A stretch of DNA of 64,000 nt from Vibrio proteolyticus NBRC 13287 (lineage in GTDB: Bacteria; Pseudomonadota; Gammaproteobacteria; Enterobacterales; Vibrionaceae), in NCBI RefSeq assembly GCF_000467125.1, contig NZ_BATJ01000001.1:124001-188000 (forward strand). The letters run 5' to 3'. This document shows positions 1 through 8,615 of this stretch, piece by piece (within the stretch, counting starts at the first letter, position 1; each line of letters opens with the position of its first letter). The notes under the pieces were generated by a model. That model was given only the letters and a program-made list of their open reading frames with translations. It had not been told where the DNA came from and did no database searches. Both the position numbers and the translations under genes were made by a program.

Positions 1-1141
1 TCGTGGCAGTGAACGTTGCCTGATAGACCTGCTCTCTCATCTCGATCGCTCTCGCTTTGAACCTCTGGTGTGGACCAATAGCCGTGCCCTGAATGATGCT
101 GTTACACAATTGAAGATCGAAAGTCGCTGCTCAGAGTTTTCGGTTTTGATGGGCTGGCAACCTCCAAAAGCAGATGTTCCCGCCTGGCTGGCTCTGGTGC
201 AAACCGCGCGAGGCATCATTCGCTCTGAAGCGATCGATCTGGTTCATGTCAACAGTGCAGCGCCTTGTCAATGGATGATTCTGGCCGCGAGTCTGGAACA
301 AACGCCGTTAGTCACGCAAATTCACTCGGATTATCAAGCCCGTGACCGCTTTACTCTTGCTCTGAATCTGTCTCCGCACATTATCGCGGTGAGCCGTGCT
401 ATCACGAAAAACCTGCTCCAGGATGGGTTTCCTGATTACCGAATCTCTGTGATTCCAAACGGTATTGATACGGACGCCCTGCAACAGCAACAAATGGTCG
501 ACGTCCGACAGAAGCTGGCGCTGCGCCCGAACGATGTCATCTATGTCAGCGTGGGATCGTTAATTAAACGCAAAGGCATGGATAGATTAATAGCCCAATT
601 TGCAAACCTTAAACGTGACGACAAACGAGCCAAGTTAGTCATTGTGGGCGGCGGTGAAGAACACATAACCCTGACGCAGCAAGTTCATTCGATGCAATTA
701 GAAACCGATGTATTTCTGGTTGGAGAGCAACCCAATTCCTTTGGATGGATGAAAGGTTGCGACGTATTTGTCAGTGCGGCCCGTCAGGAAGCATTCGGTC
801 TGGTGCTTATCGAAGCGGCTTTGGCTGGCTTACCCGTAATAGCACCGGATATCGATGGTATACCGGAAGTCGTCGAGCACCAGCAAAACGGCTTATTGTA
901 TGACACAACCTGTGAAGCCGAGTTGTACGCGGCCATGTTATGTGTTTTACAACAACCGACTTACGGACAACAGTTAGCAGCACGTGGCCGCGAGAAAGTG
1001 CTGACGCAATTTACTATTCAATATAACGCACAACGTATTCAGCAAATTTACCAGCGCTTCATTGCACAGCCAGTGTCGTCACCAGCACTTCATGCGCTGT
1101 TTACGCCGTTTAAAAGCTACCTGCAAAACAAAATTGCATAG
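1..1141 (+). CDS. sypI: Glycosyltransferase family 4, 5' end cut (SypI-like)
   Basis: The reading frame is open from the left window edge, so the start lies upstream. The visible 379 residues look like a GT-B fold glycosyltransferase of the group 1 (GT4) type: an N-terminal acceptor half, then the donor-binding half with the hinge SVGSLIKRKGMDRLI and the signature region around EAFGLVLIEAALAGLPVIA, where the first Glu of the E-x7-E motif binds the nucleotide sugar. It should add a sugar to a lipid-linked repeat unit on the inner face of the cytoplasmic membrane. The next gene follows after 8 bases with a good Shine-Dalgarno (GGAGG), so it is in the same operon. The name sypI rests on gene order only: two GT4 genes followed by flippase, ligase, acyltransferase, GT, chain-length protein, GT, GT2 and sugar transferase, as in the Vibrio fischeri syp cluster. 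GT4 assignment is firm; the substrate is unknown. Confidence 0.8.
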   Translation, partial: RGSERCLIDLLSHLDRSRFEPLVWTNSRALNDAVTQLKIESRCSEFSVLMGWQPPKADVPAWLALVQTARGIIRSEAIDLVHVNSAAPCQWMILAASLEQTPLVTQIHSDYQARDRFTLALNLSPHIIAVSRAITKNLLQDGFPDYRISVIPNGIDTDALQQQQMVDVRQKLALRPNDVIYVSVGSLIKRKGMDRLIAQFANLKRDDKRAKLVIVGGGEEHITLTQQVHSMQLETDVFLVGEQPNSFGWMKGCDVFVSAARQEAFGLVLIEAALAGLPVIAPDIDGIPEVVEHQQNGLLYDTTCEAELYAAMLCVLQQPTYGQQLAARGREKVLTQFTIQYNAQRIQQIYQRFIAQPVSSPALHALFTPFKSYLQNKIA

Positions 1142-1149
1142 GAGGCAAC

Positions 1150-2313
1150 ATGAAACAAGGACGTTTACGCCATTGCCTGATTTTCGACCCTATTCCATTC
1201 AACGGAGGTTCTAAAAAGGCCACCTGTGAGATGATGTCTGTCTGCAATCCAGATCGTGTGCGATTTACAATCGTGACAGCGGATCCTGAGTCTTGGCAAA
1301 GTCACTCTTTCTACCAGAGCCATCAGGTCAAACTGGTCACTTTAATCTCGTTAGGAGCTCTAGCTCGTGCCACTCATGGCTGGCGCTTTTGGCTAAAACA
1401 AGCACTGTTTACAACGAACCTAGTTTGGGTCCTGTTGTGGCACAGAGGCATAACACGGCTTCTGGCACCTGCGCATCCGGGGACTGACATGCCAGCTTAC
1501 CTGGCCAGCATGATATTTGGCCTTCCTGTCATTCAGTTTATTCATGGTAATGTGCCGCAATCCCGCAGTGTCAGATTCTGTCTGATCCGAGCTCATAAAG
1601 TGTTTTATTTGCGTTCTTCGCATGACAGTCTCTGCTCTGCGATCGACGCTAATTCGCTCTCCAAGTTGCATGACAAAAGGTTTACCGCTTTCGATAATGG
1701 TATCCGATTTAACGACTGGCCATCACAAGCTCAGATTGGAGAGCCTAAGTTGCTTTGGTGCGCATCGCTACTGCAGTGGAAACGGCTTGATGTACTCGCT
1801 GCGGCGCTGCGCAAACTCGGTTACGATGAAATGATTCCCACCGAAATTTGCTACATCAAGCCGAAACAATCTTTGATGCCGGTCTGCCATTTACCTAATG
1901 ACCTTATTCTGACCACTTTCCACGAGCAGCCGGATAATCTTGATGCTATCCGCCGCAGTTGCAGTATTTTTGTCTCGACCAGTGAAAATGAACCTTTTGG
2001 TCTTTCGATTCTTGAAGCGCTCGCGGCTGGACTTTGTGTGCTTATCCCAAGTGACGGCGCTTACTGGGACAAAGTCTTGCATCACGACCAAAACTGTATC
2101 AAATATCAACCCACAGACTCGGATTCATTGCTGCGGGCACTCCTCCTGGTCGCACGAGATGATGAGCGTCGGGCCCGCATTGCGAGGCAAGGAATGATGG
2201 TGGCGAAGCATTATCGAGCGGAGCACTGTTATTGGCCCATCGCCGACTATGTTCAGTTTAGCAACCCACAGAAAGTTGTGGCTTCCGGCACTCAAGAGCA
2301 CGGATCATGTTAA
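1150..2313 (+). CDS. sypJ: Glycosyltransferase family 4 (SypJ-like)
   Basis: A 387-residue GT-B glycosyltransferase. The ATG at 1150 is preceded by TAGGAGG at ideal distance. The C-terminal half has the donor-site signature SENEPFGLSILEALAAGLCVLIP, and the middle has LLWCASLLQWKRLDVLAAAL, the usual start of the second Rossmann half (W-K-R in place of the common G-R-L-x-x-x-K-G). No signal peptide or clear membrane segment is seen, so it probably acts at the inner face of the membrane. Its stop codon overlaps the start of the flippase gene by 7 bases, which indicates translational coupling. The sypJ name comes from position in a syp-like cluster; the sugar it transfers cannot be read from the sequence. 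Confidence 0.78.
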   Translation: MKQGRLRHCLIFDPIPFNGGSKKATCEMMSVCNPDRVRFTIVTADPESWQSHSFYQSHQVKLVTLISLGALARATHGWRFWLKQALFTTNLVWVLLWHRGITRLLAPAHPGTDMPAYLASMIFGLPVIQFIHGNVPQSRSVRFCLIRAHKVFYLRSSHDSLCSAIDANSLSKLHDKRFTAFDNGIRFNDWPSQAQIGEPKLLWCASLLQWKRLDVLAAALRKLGYDEMIPTEICYIKPKQSLMPVCHLPNDLILTTFHEQPDNLDAIRRSCSIFVSTSENEPFGLSILEALAAGLCVLIPSDGAYWDKVLHHDQNCIKYQPTDSDSLLRALLLVARDDERRARIARQGMMVAKHYRAEHCYWPIADYVQFSNPQKVVASGTQEHGSC

Positions 2314-3740
2314 GTTCATCACCCCATAGGGGCGTAAAAGAGATGGCCATGTATGCCGTCAGTATTGTGCTGGCACGGGGCATCTCACTGTTGGCACTCC
2401 CTTTGTATGCGCACTACCTGACGCCGGCAGACATCGGCCAACTGGAAATTCTGGCTACCACGGTGGTGTTCATTGATATTGTGGCAGCATGCTCTCTGAA
2501 TGAGAGTTTATACCGATTTGTTGGCACAGAACGCAACCCCAAACGACAGCACAAATCAGCCAGTACGATCTTCACACTGACATTGTTGATCTCCTTTTTG
2601 ATTTCCCTACTCGCTACTGCTTTGATGGCATCAGTGACACCATTAGCCATTCATCAGAATAGTGCCCAATTGGTAATGTTGTTTATTGCTGTGTTTATCG
2701 GTCCGGCTCTGCTGGTCTCAATGTCTTGGTTACGGATGCAAAATAGAGCCACAACATTTCTCAAAATCAGTGTCGGTTGTACCGCAATTCAGTTTGTCTT
2801 GATCGTGCTGGTCTTATTCAATGCACCGGATATTACCGCATTGTTTGCGGTCGGTGTATTGACCACCGTACTACAAGCCCTGTCGCTGCAGTGGGTTAAT
2901 CGTTTTCAATTGTGCGTACCGTCATTGCACCAGTGTCGTACTTATTTGCGCTACTCTCTGCCTCTTATGCTGGCAACCTTGGTGGCGTTTGGCCTTTCAG
3001 GCGCTGAAAAGTGGGTCATCGCCGCCAGCACATCTTTGGCGGTGCTTGGCCAATATGCGGTCGCGGTGAAGTTCGGTCTGGCCATGTGTATTTTGATGCA
3101 ACCTTTTGGCATGTGGTGGATGCCTAAACGTTTCAATTTGCTTGAACACGCAGGTCCCGAGCGAGCAACACAAATCACACAATATGGCCTGATTTATCTG
3201 GCAATGGTCTGCATCGGCGTTTTTTCCTTTGCACAGCTGTTTATTCGCTATGCCCTACCCGACGTTTACTTACCCGCTACACAGCTTCTGATGATGGTGA
3301 TACTGACTGCCGCGGGCAAAGAGACCTTTGAATTGCTGAATATCGGGTTACTGCACCAAAAACGCACCGATCGGATTCTTCATCTGAACATTATCAGTAC
3401 CGCAATTGCATTGACGATCATGTCACTGAGCCTCTGGTTTGGGATGTGGTGTGTTCTGTGGGGGCTGTTTATTGGTCAATGGCTGAGAGCTCTGCTAGCC
3501 TGCTACTACAGCCAAAAAACGCAAGCCCTACCTTACCAGTTACGCTCGTTGGTACTGTTTGCCTTAATAACTATCGGTCTAATTTCTGTTACATCGCCGA
3601 CAACGTCAACCACAGTGTGGTGGTCGTTACTAATATTTGGACCGCTCTTGGTTGCTCTGATGGCGTATACGCTAGGTCTGGTTACATCAGATACGTTCAA
3701 AAGAATACGCGAACCCATTCAGAGCCATATCCGGGGGTAA
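2307..3740 (+). CDS. sypK: Polysaccharide repeat-unit flippase, Wzx/MATE type (SypK-like)
   Basis: A 477-residue protein that is almost entirely hydrophobic, with about 12-14 predicted membrane helices from residue 10 to 465 and few charged loops. The N-terminus (GVKEMAMYAVSIVLARGISLLALPLYAHYLTPADIGQLEI) is typical of the polysaccharide synthesis/export flippases of the MOP superfamily, including the Y-x-x-x-L-T-P-x-D-I-G-x-L-E motif after the first helix. The expected role is moving undecaprenyl-linked repeat units from the cytoplasmic to the periplasmic face of the inner membrane. The start at 2307 overlaps the preceding gene by 7 bases; the polymerase/ligase gene follows 3 bases after its stop. 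The syp name is by order. Confidence 0.8.
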   Translation: MLSSSPHRGVKEMAMYAVSIVLARGISLLALPLYAHYLTPADIGQLEILATTVVFIDIVAACSLNESLYRFVGTERNPKRQHKSASTIFTLTLLISFLISLLATALMASVTPLAIHQNSAQLVMLFIAVFIGPALLVSMSWLRMQNRATTFLKISVGCTAIQFVLIVLVLFNAPDITALFAVGVLTTVLQALSLQWVNRFQLCVPSLHQCRTYLRYSLPLMLATLVAFGLSGAEKWVIAASTSLAVLGQYAVAVKFGLAMCILMQPFGMWWMPKRFNLLEHAGPERATQITQYGLIYLAMVCIGVFSFAQLFIRYALPDVYLPATQLLMMVILTAAGKETFELLNIGLLHQKRTDRILHLNIISTAIALTIMSLSLWFGMWCVLWGLFIGQWLRALLACYYSQKTQALPYQLRSLVLFALITIGLISVTSPTTSTTVWWSLLIFGPLLVALMAYTLGLVTSDTFKRIREPIQSHIRG

Positions 3741-3743
3741 AAG

Positions 3744-5147
3744 ATGCAACGCCACCTCTCTATTGGAGTAATTTTGTTGATGGTTGCTACCATCTTGATG
3801 ATGGCTGCTGGTTGGTTCTTTTTGCAACACCCAGTCGTGCCCGTCGCGATTGGACTGTTGCCTTTAGCGATTATTTTCGCTTTTCGCTACACCTTTTGGC
3901 TGGTCATCTTATTTATTGTGTTCAGTTTCTTCCGCATTCATGAAGCGATTCCCGCGCTCTATTCTCTCAAAATCCCGTTATTGTTATCGCTAGGCTCACT
4001 CGGCTCACTGGCCTGGCATTTTGCCATCAGCCGCAAAATCAAACCTCACTGGCACCGACCGTTGACCTGGCTCTGTATTTTCTGGGCACTGTCGATTATT
4101 GGCGTACTGTTTTCAACAGAGCCGCAACTGGCTATTCAATACATAAAAAACATTTACTGGAAAATCATGGTGATGACATTAGCGATTGCGTGGTTGATCA
4201 CCGATACGCGTCAGCTACGCAACGTTTCTTTAGTAGTGGTGGCTGCGGGTATGTTGGTTGCTTGTGTTGCGCTTAGCAACTACATCAATAACATCGGACT
4301 CGTGGAAGGCAGCCGGGTTACCATTGGACGAGATATTGGATCTATGCTCGGCGATCCAAACGATTTGTCACTAGTGCTGATGTTTCCGCTCGCCTTTTCC
4401 ATCAGCTTACTCCTTACCAAAGAGCAACCATGCTTACTGCGCTTTCTGGCTATCATTGCCATTGTGTTGTCTTTTTCCGCGGTTTTTGCGACGCAAAGCC
4501 GCGGCGGGTTACTCGGTTCAATGGCCGTTATCGGCATTTTTGCGATGAAATATGTACGATCAAAAATTCTGCTGATTTTGGGTGGGCTCGCATTAGCGAT
4601 TGTGTTATACGCCGTAGCCGGCATTTCAGGTCGCGCTTCAGGCGGCGCCGCGGAAGCTGGTATCGATGCATCGGCGATGGGACGTCTCTATGCCTGGGAA
4701 GCCGCTTTTAACATGGCATTATCTAATCCGTTCACTGGAGTGGGCCTGGATAATTTTTTTGCCAACTATTACTTTTACAGCACTCACTGGGACGGTTTGC
4801 CGCATGCGGTTCACAGCACCTGGTTCGGTATTCTAGCCGAGACGGGTTTTCTGGGGTTATTTGTGTTCATTGGATTGCTGGTTTCCCTCTTTCGTCTCAT
4901 GCGCCAAGTGTTAAGAGAGATGGACAATCGCCCACAGTATTATCCGGTCAATCTGCGCACCGCTGCCAACGCGGTGTATGCTGGCCTGATAGGGACCATC
5001 GTATCCGGCACCTTTCTTACTCAAGGTTTTAACTGGCCAATTTACATTCTTTCTGGCTTAGCCATTGCCGTTGTTCACATCACGCATATCTATTCTCAAA
5101 ATGAGAACCCAGCATCCACCAACTCAAATTCAACTGTAAACATTTGA
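3744..5147 (+). CDS. sypL: O-antigen ligase/polymerase family membrane protein (SypL-like)
   Basis: A 467-residue polytopic membrane protein with about 10-12 helices. The central part contains a loop with RVTIGRDIGSMLGDPNDLSLVLMFPLAF and, after helix-rich sequence, the segment AWEAAFNMALSNPFTGVGLDNF followed by the periplasmic HAVHSTWFGILAETGFLGL. This is the Wzy_C pattern (large periplasmic loop with G-x-G-x-x-x-F and a conserved His-Ser region) shared by O-antigen ligases and Wzy polymerases. Here it probably polymerises or transfers the exopolysaccharide repeat. It resembles the exosortase-associated O-glycosylation ligase branch as well, so ligase versus polymerase is not settled. Its 3' end holds a candidate activator site for the next promoter. 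Confidence 0.77.
   Translation: MQRHLSIGVILLMVATILMMAAGWFFLQHPVVPVAIGLLPLAIIFAFRYTFWLVILFIVFSFFRIHEAIPALYSLKIPLLLSLGSLGSLAWHFAISRKIKPHWHRPLTWLCIFWALSIIGVLFSTEPQLAIQYIKNIYWKIMVMTLAIAWLITDTRQLRNVSLVVVAAGMLVACVALSNYINNIGLVEGSRVTIGRDIGSMLGDPNDLSLVLMFPLAFSISLLLTKEQPCLLRFLAIIAIVLSFSAVFATQSRGGLLGSMAVIGIFAMKYVRSKILLILGGLALAIVLYAVAGISGRASGGAAEAGIDASAMGRLYAWEAAFNMALSNPFTGVGLDNFFANYYFYSTHWDGLPHAVHSTWFGILAETGFLGLFVFIGLLVSLFRLMRQVLREMDNRPQYYPVNLRTAANAVYAGLIGTIVSGTFLTQGFNWPIYILSGLAIAVVHITHIYSQNENPASTNSNSTVNI
5093..5107. promoter_or_regulatory. Candidate enhancer-binding protein site before sypM
   Basis: Perfect inverted repeat TTCTCA-AAA-TGAGAA inside the end of the sypL-like gene. Its centre is 67 bases upstream of the first base of the sigma-54-like element at 5167. 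From memory, the SypG binding consensus in Vibrio fischeri begins TTCTCANNNTG, which this matches; the following base differs. A related motif sits at 8489-8503 at the same distance from a second sigma-54 promoter. Confidence 0.5.
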
Positions 5148-5166
5148 TAAGTAGTAAATAATAACT

Positions 5167-5182
5167 TGGCATGCTCTGTGAT
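5167..5182 (+). promoter_or_regulatory. Sigma-54-like promoter before sypM
   Basis: TGGCATG-CTCT-GTGAT lies 37 bases before the sypM start. The -24 GG is present and the expected 10-base step leads to GA rather than the usual GC at -12, so the match is imperfect. Position in the only sizeable gap between sypL and sypM and the upstream inverted repeat support it. Confidence 0.42.
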
Positions 5183-5218
5183 TAAATCTGGTAACAAGGT
5201 TTAATTCTGGAGACACGT

Positions 5219-5956
5219 ATGAACGCACTCACCCTCAGTCATGTTAAGGTCTGGCTTAAACATCACCCGAATCCCGGTATTCGCAATGTGTTTTTCATAT
5301 TGAAAAAACTCAGATCGGAAAACCTACCCACCCCAACTTTTTACAATAACCTTCTGGCTAGCTTGCAAACCTTATTCCTTTCAATCTGGTCGGCATTCAC
5401 ACACACCTTTCTTCACCTGCCCGCTTTTAAAGGGAAAGCAGACAAAGTCGGCAAACGATTATTCCTTTATGGGGGAACGCCACAGGTTCTCGGGCCACTT
5501 AAGATTTGTATAGGCGATGACTGTCGAATTTCAGGCCAAACGACTTTTTCTGGTCGTGTTTCTGCCGCTCAGCCACTGCTGGAGATCGGAAACAACGTAG
5601 GTATTGCTTGGCGCACCACAATCTCAGTCGGCACACGAGTACGCATAGAAGACAATGTTCGTGTTTCTGCCGGGTGTTTCCTGTTCGGGTATTCAGGCCA
5701 CCCGCTTGATGCCGCTCGAAGGGCTCGCGGAGAGGCTGACGATCCGCATCAAATCGGTGAGATCGTACTGAGAAAAAACGTATGGATTTGTACCAATGTG
5801 ATCATTCAATGTGGCATCGAAATTGGCGAAGGCACAGTGGTCGCTGCAGGCAGTGTCGTGACCCATGACCTGCCAGCCAATGTCCTAGCAGCAGGCAATC
5901 CGGCAAAAGTCATTCGTCATCTTACAACGTCTGCGGAGGAGGCACATCATGCGTGA
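5219..5956 (+). CDS. sypM: Left-handed beta-helix acyltransferase (SypM-like)
   Basis: A 245-residue protein. Residues about 90-230 show hexapeptide repeat pattern (LEIGNNVGIAWRTTISVGTRVRIEDNVRVSAGC, then NVWICTNVIIQCGIEIGEGTVVAAGSVV) ending in the common ANVLAAGNPAKVIR tail of the maltose/galactoside acetyltransferase branch. The N-terminal about 85 residues are less typical and may form a membrane-contacting region (TLFLSIWSAFTHTFLHLP). It most likely O- or N-acetylates the polysaccharide using acetyl-CoA. Preceded by a 71-base gap with a sigma-54-like promoter, so it probably heads a transcript; it overlaps the next gene by 8 bases. Start ATG at 5219 has TGGAG at good spacing. Confidence 0.75.
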   Translation: MNALTLSHVKVWLKHHPNPGIRNVFFILKKLRSENLPTPTFYNNLLASLQTLFLSIWSAFTHTFLHLPAFKGKADKVGKRLFLYGGTPQVLGPLKICIGDDCRISGQTTFSGRVSAAQPLLEIGNNVGIAWRTTISVGTRVRIEDNVRVSAGCFLFGYSGHPLDAARRARGEADDPHQIGEIVLRKNVWICTNVIIQCGIEIGEGTVVAAGSVVTHDLPANVLAAGNPAKVIRHLTTSAEEAHHA

Positions 5957-7064
5957 CCTCATTGTCTTTGGGGAAGATTTTGGCGGGCTGCCATCGAGTA
6001 CTCAGCATCTGATCACTCGTCTCGCAGACGTGCGCAAGATATTGTGGGTAAACTCCATTGGCCTAAGACAGCCCAAGCTCAACCGCCAAGATGTATACCG
6101 TGCTTGGAACAAGCTGTTCGGCGGCGCTGCAGAACAGTATTTACTTCCTGAGAATCACCTACACCCAAACATCACGGTCATCAACCTTCACACAATTCCT
6201 GCACCATCGTCTGACGCTGCTCGCTGGTGTGCGAAAACCCTGATGCGGTATCAATTAAACCGGGCCCTACGCACTCTCAAGCTTCATCAACCGATTCTAT
6301 GGACGTCACTGCCGACGGCTGCTGATTTATGCGGCGAGCTGGGTGAGTCTGCCGTGGTTTATTACTGTGGCGACGATTTTTCTGCGCTAAGTGGTGTGGA
6401 TCACCAGGTGGTCGCTGAGCATGAAAGGCGTTTAGTCCACAAAGCGAATCTGGTCATCGCCGCCAGTGACACACTTCAAGCACAATTTCCCGCGGAAAAG
6501 TCCCGGGTATTGACTCACGGCGTTGATTTGGAGCTTTTTACCCGTCCGGCGCCAAAGGCTCAGGATATGCCCTCAACAGGGAAACCGTCGGCAGGATTTT
6601 ATGGCAGCCTTGAACACTGGCTCGATTACTCACTTTTGAGTGAGCTATGCGAAAAGCGCGCCGATTGGGATTTTGTGTTTGTCGGCCCTATTCGCACGCC
6701 GCATTATCCTCTGCCACAACTTTCCAATGTGCATTACCTGGGGCCCAAACCTTTTCATCTGTTGCCTCAATACAGTCAGCATTGGGACGTGGCTCTGTTG
6801 CCATTCCTGCCTAACCAGCAAATTCAGGCATGTAACCCTCTTAAACTGCGTGAGTATCTCGCCACAGGTACTCGGGTGATCAGCACCCCATTTCCTGCAT
6901 TAGACCCCTATCGTCACTACGTCAACGTTGCCCGAAATGCTGACGAGTTTTCAAACTGTATGGATCTCGAAACGACGACAAAGCCCATACCGAAAAAACT
7001 ACTACAAGGTGAGAGTTGGAATCAGCGCAGTGAACAACTGAACAATTGGCTGGAGGCGTTATGA
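5949..7064 (+). CDS. sypN: Glycosyltransferase (SypN-like)
   Basis: A 371-residue cytoplasmic protein resembling GT4/GT1-like sugar transferases of exopolysaccharide clusters. The N-terminal half starts MRDLIVFGEDFGGLPSSTQHLI and contains AAVVYYCGDDF-type sequence (SAVVYYCGDDFSAL). The donor half has AGFYGSLEHWLDYSLL, VFVGPIRTP and a C-terminal CNPLKLREYLATGTRVIS signature in which the E-x-L-A-x-G loop replaces the longer E-x7-E motif. ATG at 5949 has GGAGGAGG upstream. It overlaps the acyltransferase gene by 8 bases and the chain-length gene by the 4-base ATGA, so all three are translationally coupled. Donor and acceptor are unknown. Confidence 0.74.
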   Translation: MRDLIVFGEDFGGLPSSTQHLITRLADVRKILWVNSIGLRQPKLNRQDVYRAWNKLFGGAAEQYLLPENHLHPNITVINLHTIPAPSSDAARWCAKTLMRYQLNRALRTLKLHQPILWTSLPTAADLCGELGESAVVYYCGDDFSALSGVDHQVVAEHERRLVHKANLVIAASDTLQAQFPAEKSRVLTHGVDLELFTRPAPKAQDMPSTGKPSAGFYGSLEHWLDYSLLSELCEKRADWDFVFVGPIRTPHYPLPQLSNVHYLGPKPFHLLPQYSQHWDVALLPFLPNQQIQACNPLKLREYLATGTRVISTPFPALDPYRHYVNVARNADEFSNCMDLETTTKPIPKKLLQGESWNQRSEQLNNWLEAL

Positions 7065-8500
7065 ATGAGCTGAAATACCGCATTATCATCATATTATCGG
7101 CCGCCTGGCGACGCCGCTACGTTATTTGTCTCCCCGCTCTCATCATGCCGATACTAGGCGGACTGATTGGCGCGATGATTCCGGATACATATCGCTCTCA
7201 CACCAGTATGCTGATTCAGGAAACCGCCAAAATGAATCCGTTTTTGGAAGACTTAGCGGTATCCACTCAACTGACAGACCGAATCAACGCACTCAGTACC
7301 TTGCTCAAAAGCCGTCATGTGCTTAAATCCGTCGCTTTGGAGCTGAATCTGGCGGACGAAGCAACACCGCACGCCGAGATAGAACGCATCATTGCTAAAA
7401 TTTCTACCAGTTTGTCAGTACGCCAGCTAGGTAAAGACTTCATTCAAATTCAGCTCGTCGGTCGTCATCCTGAGGGCATGAAAGCCTTGTTGGAGTCCGT
7501 CAGTGAACATTTCATTGATCAGCTACTGGCACCGGAACGTTCGTCAATTCAGGATTCCAGCGAGTTTCTGACCATCCATATTGAAAAACGTCTCAAAGAA
7601 CTCAATCAAGCCGAGCAAGCATTGGCTGAGTTTAAAAATCGTTATTCCGATTCAACTCCGGAAATGCAGAATCAAAATCTTGCCCGTCTCGCGGCTTTAA
7701 AGCAAAGTTTGGCAGAAAAAGAAGCCGAACTCGCCGGGGTGGAAAAAAGCCTCGGTAGTTTGAATCAGCAATTATCCAAAACCAACCCGGTCATCGGGCG
7801 AATCGAAGACAAAATCATCGAAATCCGCAGCGAACTGACGCTGCTGCGTGCGAAGTACACAGACAATCACAGCGCTGTTCAGGCCAAAAAACGAGAACTG
7901 GCTAGACTGGAAGATGAACGAGCGACCTTGATCTCCGCTGAGCAGCATTACCTCAATAGTGATCAGCTCTGGGACATAGCCAGCAGCAGTGTGCTCACAA
8001 AGAAAGACGATTATCAGCCGCTGTTGGTCGCGCAACTGGGCAGCTTACAAATCAAACGTGGACGCTACGAATCTTTAAAAGAAGAAACACGCAGTCTGGC
8101 AGGCATGATCAGCGATTTGGAAAAACGAGTGAATAACTTCGGTGATGTTGCACGCGATCTGTCGTATCTCCAAAGGGACACGCAGATAAAACGGGAACTG
8201 TACGATCAGTTGTTAGAGCGTTATGAAATGGCGCAGTTAACGGGCTCACTGGGGATGTTCGAAGAGAACAAACGAGTAAAGATCATCGATCTACCCTACA
8301 CGCCTTCTGGCTCATCAAATTTTCCTCTTATCGTCTATTTGGTTGCTGGATTGTTTGCGGGCATTGCACTGGGCATCAGCCTTGCGACGGTCACGGAACT
8401 GTTTGATACCAGCGTTCGCCGAAAGGAAGAGATCGTGTCACTGACCGGATACCCGGTGATCACTACAATTCCTAAAGTGTCACCGATACAATCACATTGA
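7061..8500 (+). CDS. sypO: Chain-length determinant / exopolysaccharide transport protein, Wzz-GNVR type (SypO-like)
   Basis: A 479-residue inner-membrane protein with a transmembrane helix near residues 19-40, a long periplasmic part with coiled coil (about 170-250 and 320-390; SLAEKEAELAGVEKSLGSLNQQL) and a second helix near the C-terminus (FPLIVYLVAGLFAGIALGISLA). The GNVR-like segment YLQRDTQIKRELYDQLLERYE precedes the second helix. This is the polysaccharide co-polymerase type without a fused tyrosine kinase. I prefer the ATG at 7061, which has GGAGG five bases upstream and makes an ATGA overlap with the previous stop, to the longer TTG start at 7046. It should set polymer length and help export. 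Confidence 0.82.
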   Translation: MNELKYRIIIILSAAWRRRYVICLPALIMPILGGLIGAMIPDTYRSHTSMLIQETAKMNPFLEDLAVSTQLTDRINALSTLLKSRHVLKSVALELNLADEATPHAEIERIIAKISTSLSVRQLGKDFIQIQLVGRHPEGMKALLESVSEHFIDQLLAPERSSIQDSSEFLTIHIEKRLKELNQAEQALAEFKNRYSDSTPEMQNQNLARLAALKQSLAEKEAELAGVEKSLGSLNQQLSKTNPVIGRIEDKIIEIRSELTLLRAKYTDNHSAVQAKKRELARLEDERATLISAEQHYLNSDQLWDIASSSVLTKKDDYQPLLVAQLGSLQIKRGRYESLKEETRSLAGMISDLEKRVNNFGDVARDLSYLQRDTQIKRELYDQLLERYEMAQLTGSLGMFEENKRVKIIDLPYTPSGSSNFPLIVYLVAGLFAGIALGISLATVTELFDTSVRRKEEIVSLTGYPVITTIPKVSPIQSH

Positions 8501-8503
8501 GAT
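8489..8503 (-). promoter_or_regulatory. Candidate enhancer-binding protein site before sypP
   Basis: On the minus strand this reads ATCTCA-ATG-TGATTG, sharing TCTCANNNTGA with the inverted repeat at 5093-5107. Its centre lies 68 bases from the first base of the sigma-54 element at 8564, against 67 bases in the sypM case. It straddles the sypO stop codon. Confidence 0.38.
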
Positions 8504-8563
8504 GCAAATTAAAAAAAGCACACAGAACACACATAAACCATTGAATCTTATTAAAATAAAAGC

Positions 8564-8579
8564 TGGCACTTTACCTGCA
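8564..8579 (+). promoter_or_regulatory. Sigma-54 promoter before sypP
   Basis: TGGCACT-TTAC-CTGCA matches the consensus TGGCACR-N4-TTGCW closely, with GG and GC separated by exactly 10 bases. It is 37 bases upstream of the sypP start in the 115-base gap after sypO. The same 37-base distance is seen at sypM. Confidence 0.68.
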
Positions 8580-8615
8580 ATACGTAATAAAACAACAACG
8601 TAAGGGAAGCAGATA

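Noticed and set aside
3446..3943. A 165-residue plus-strand frame
   Set aside because: It overlaps the flippase and ligase genes in another frame and joins both; neither has a frameshift.
7046..7061. TTG start of the chain-length gene at 7046
   Set aside because: It would include the Shine-Dalgarno in the coding region; ATG at 7061 has GGAGG and an ATGA overlap.
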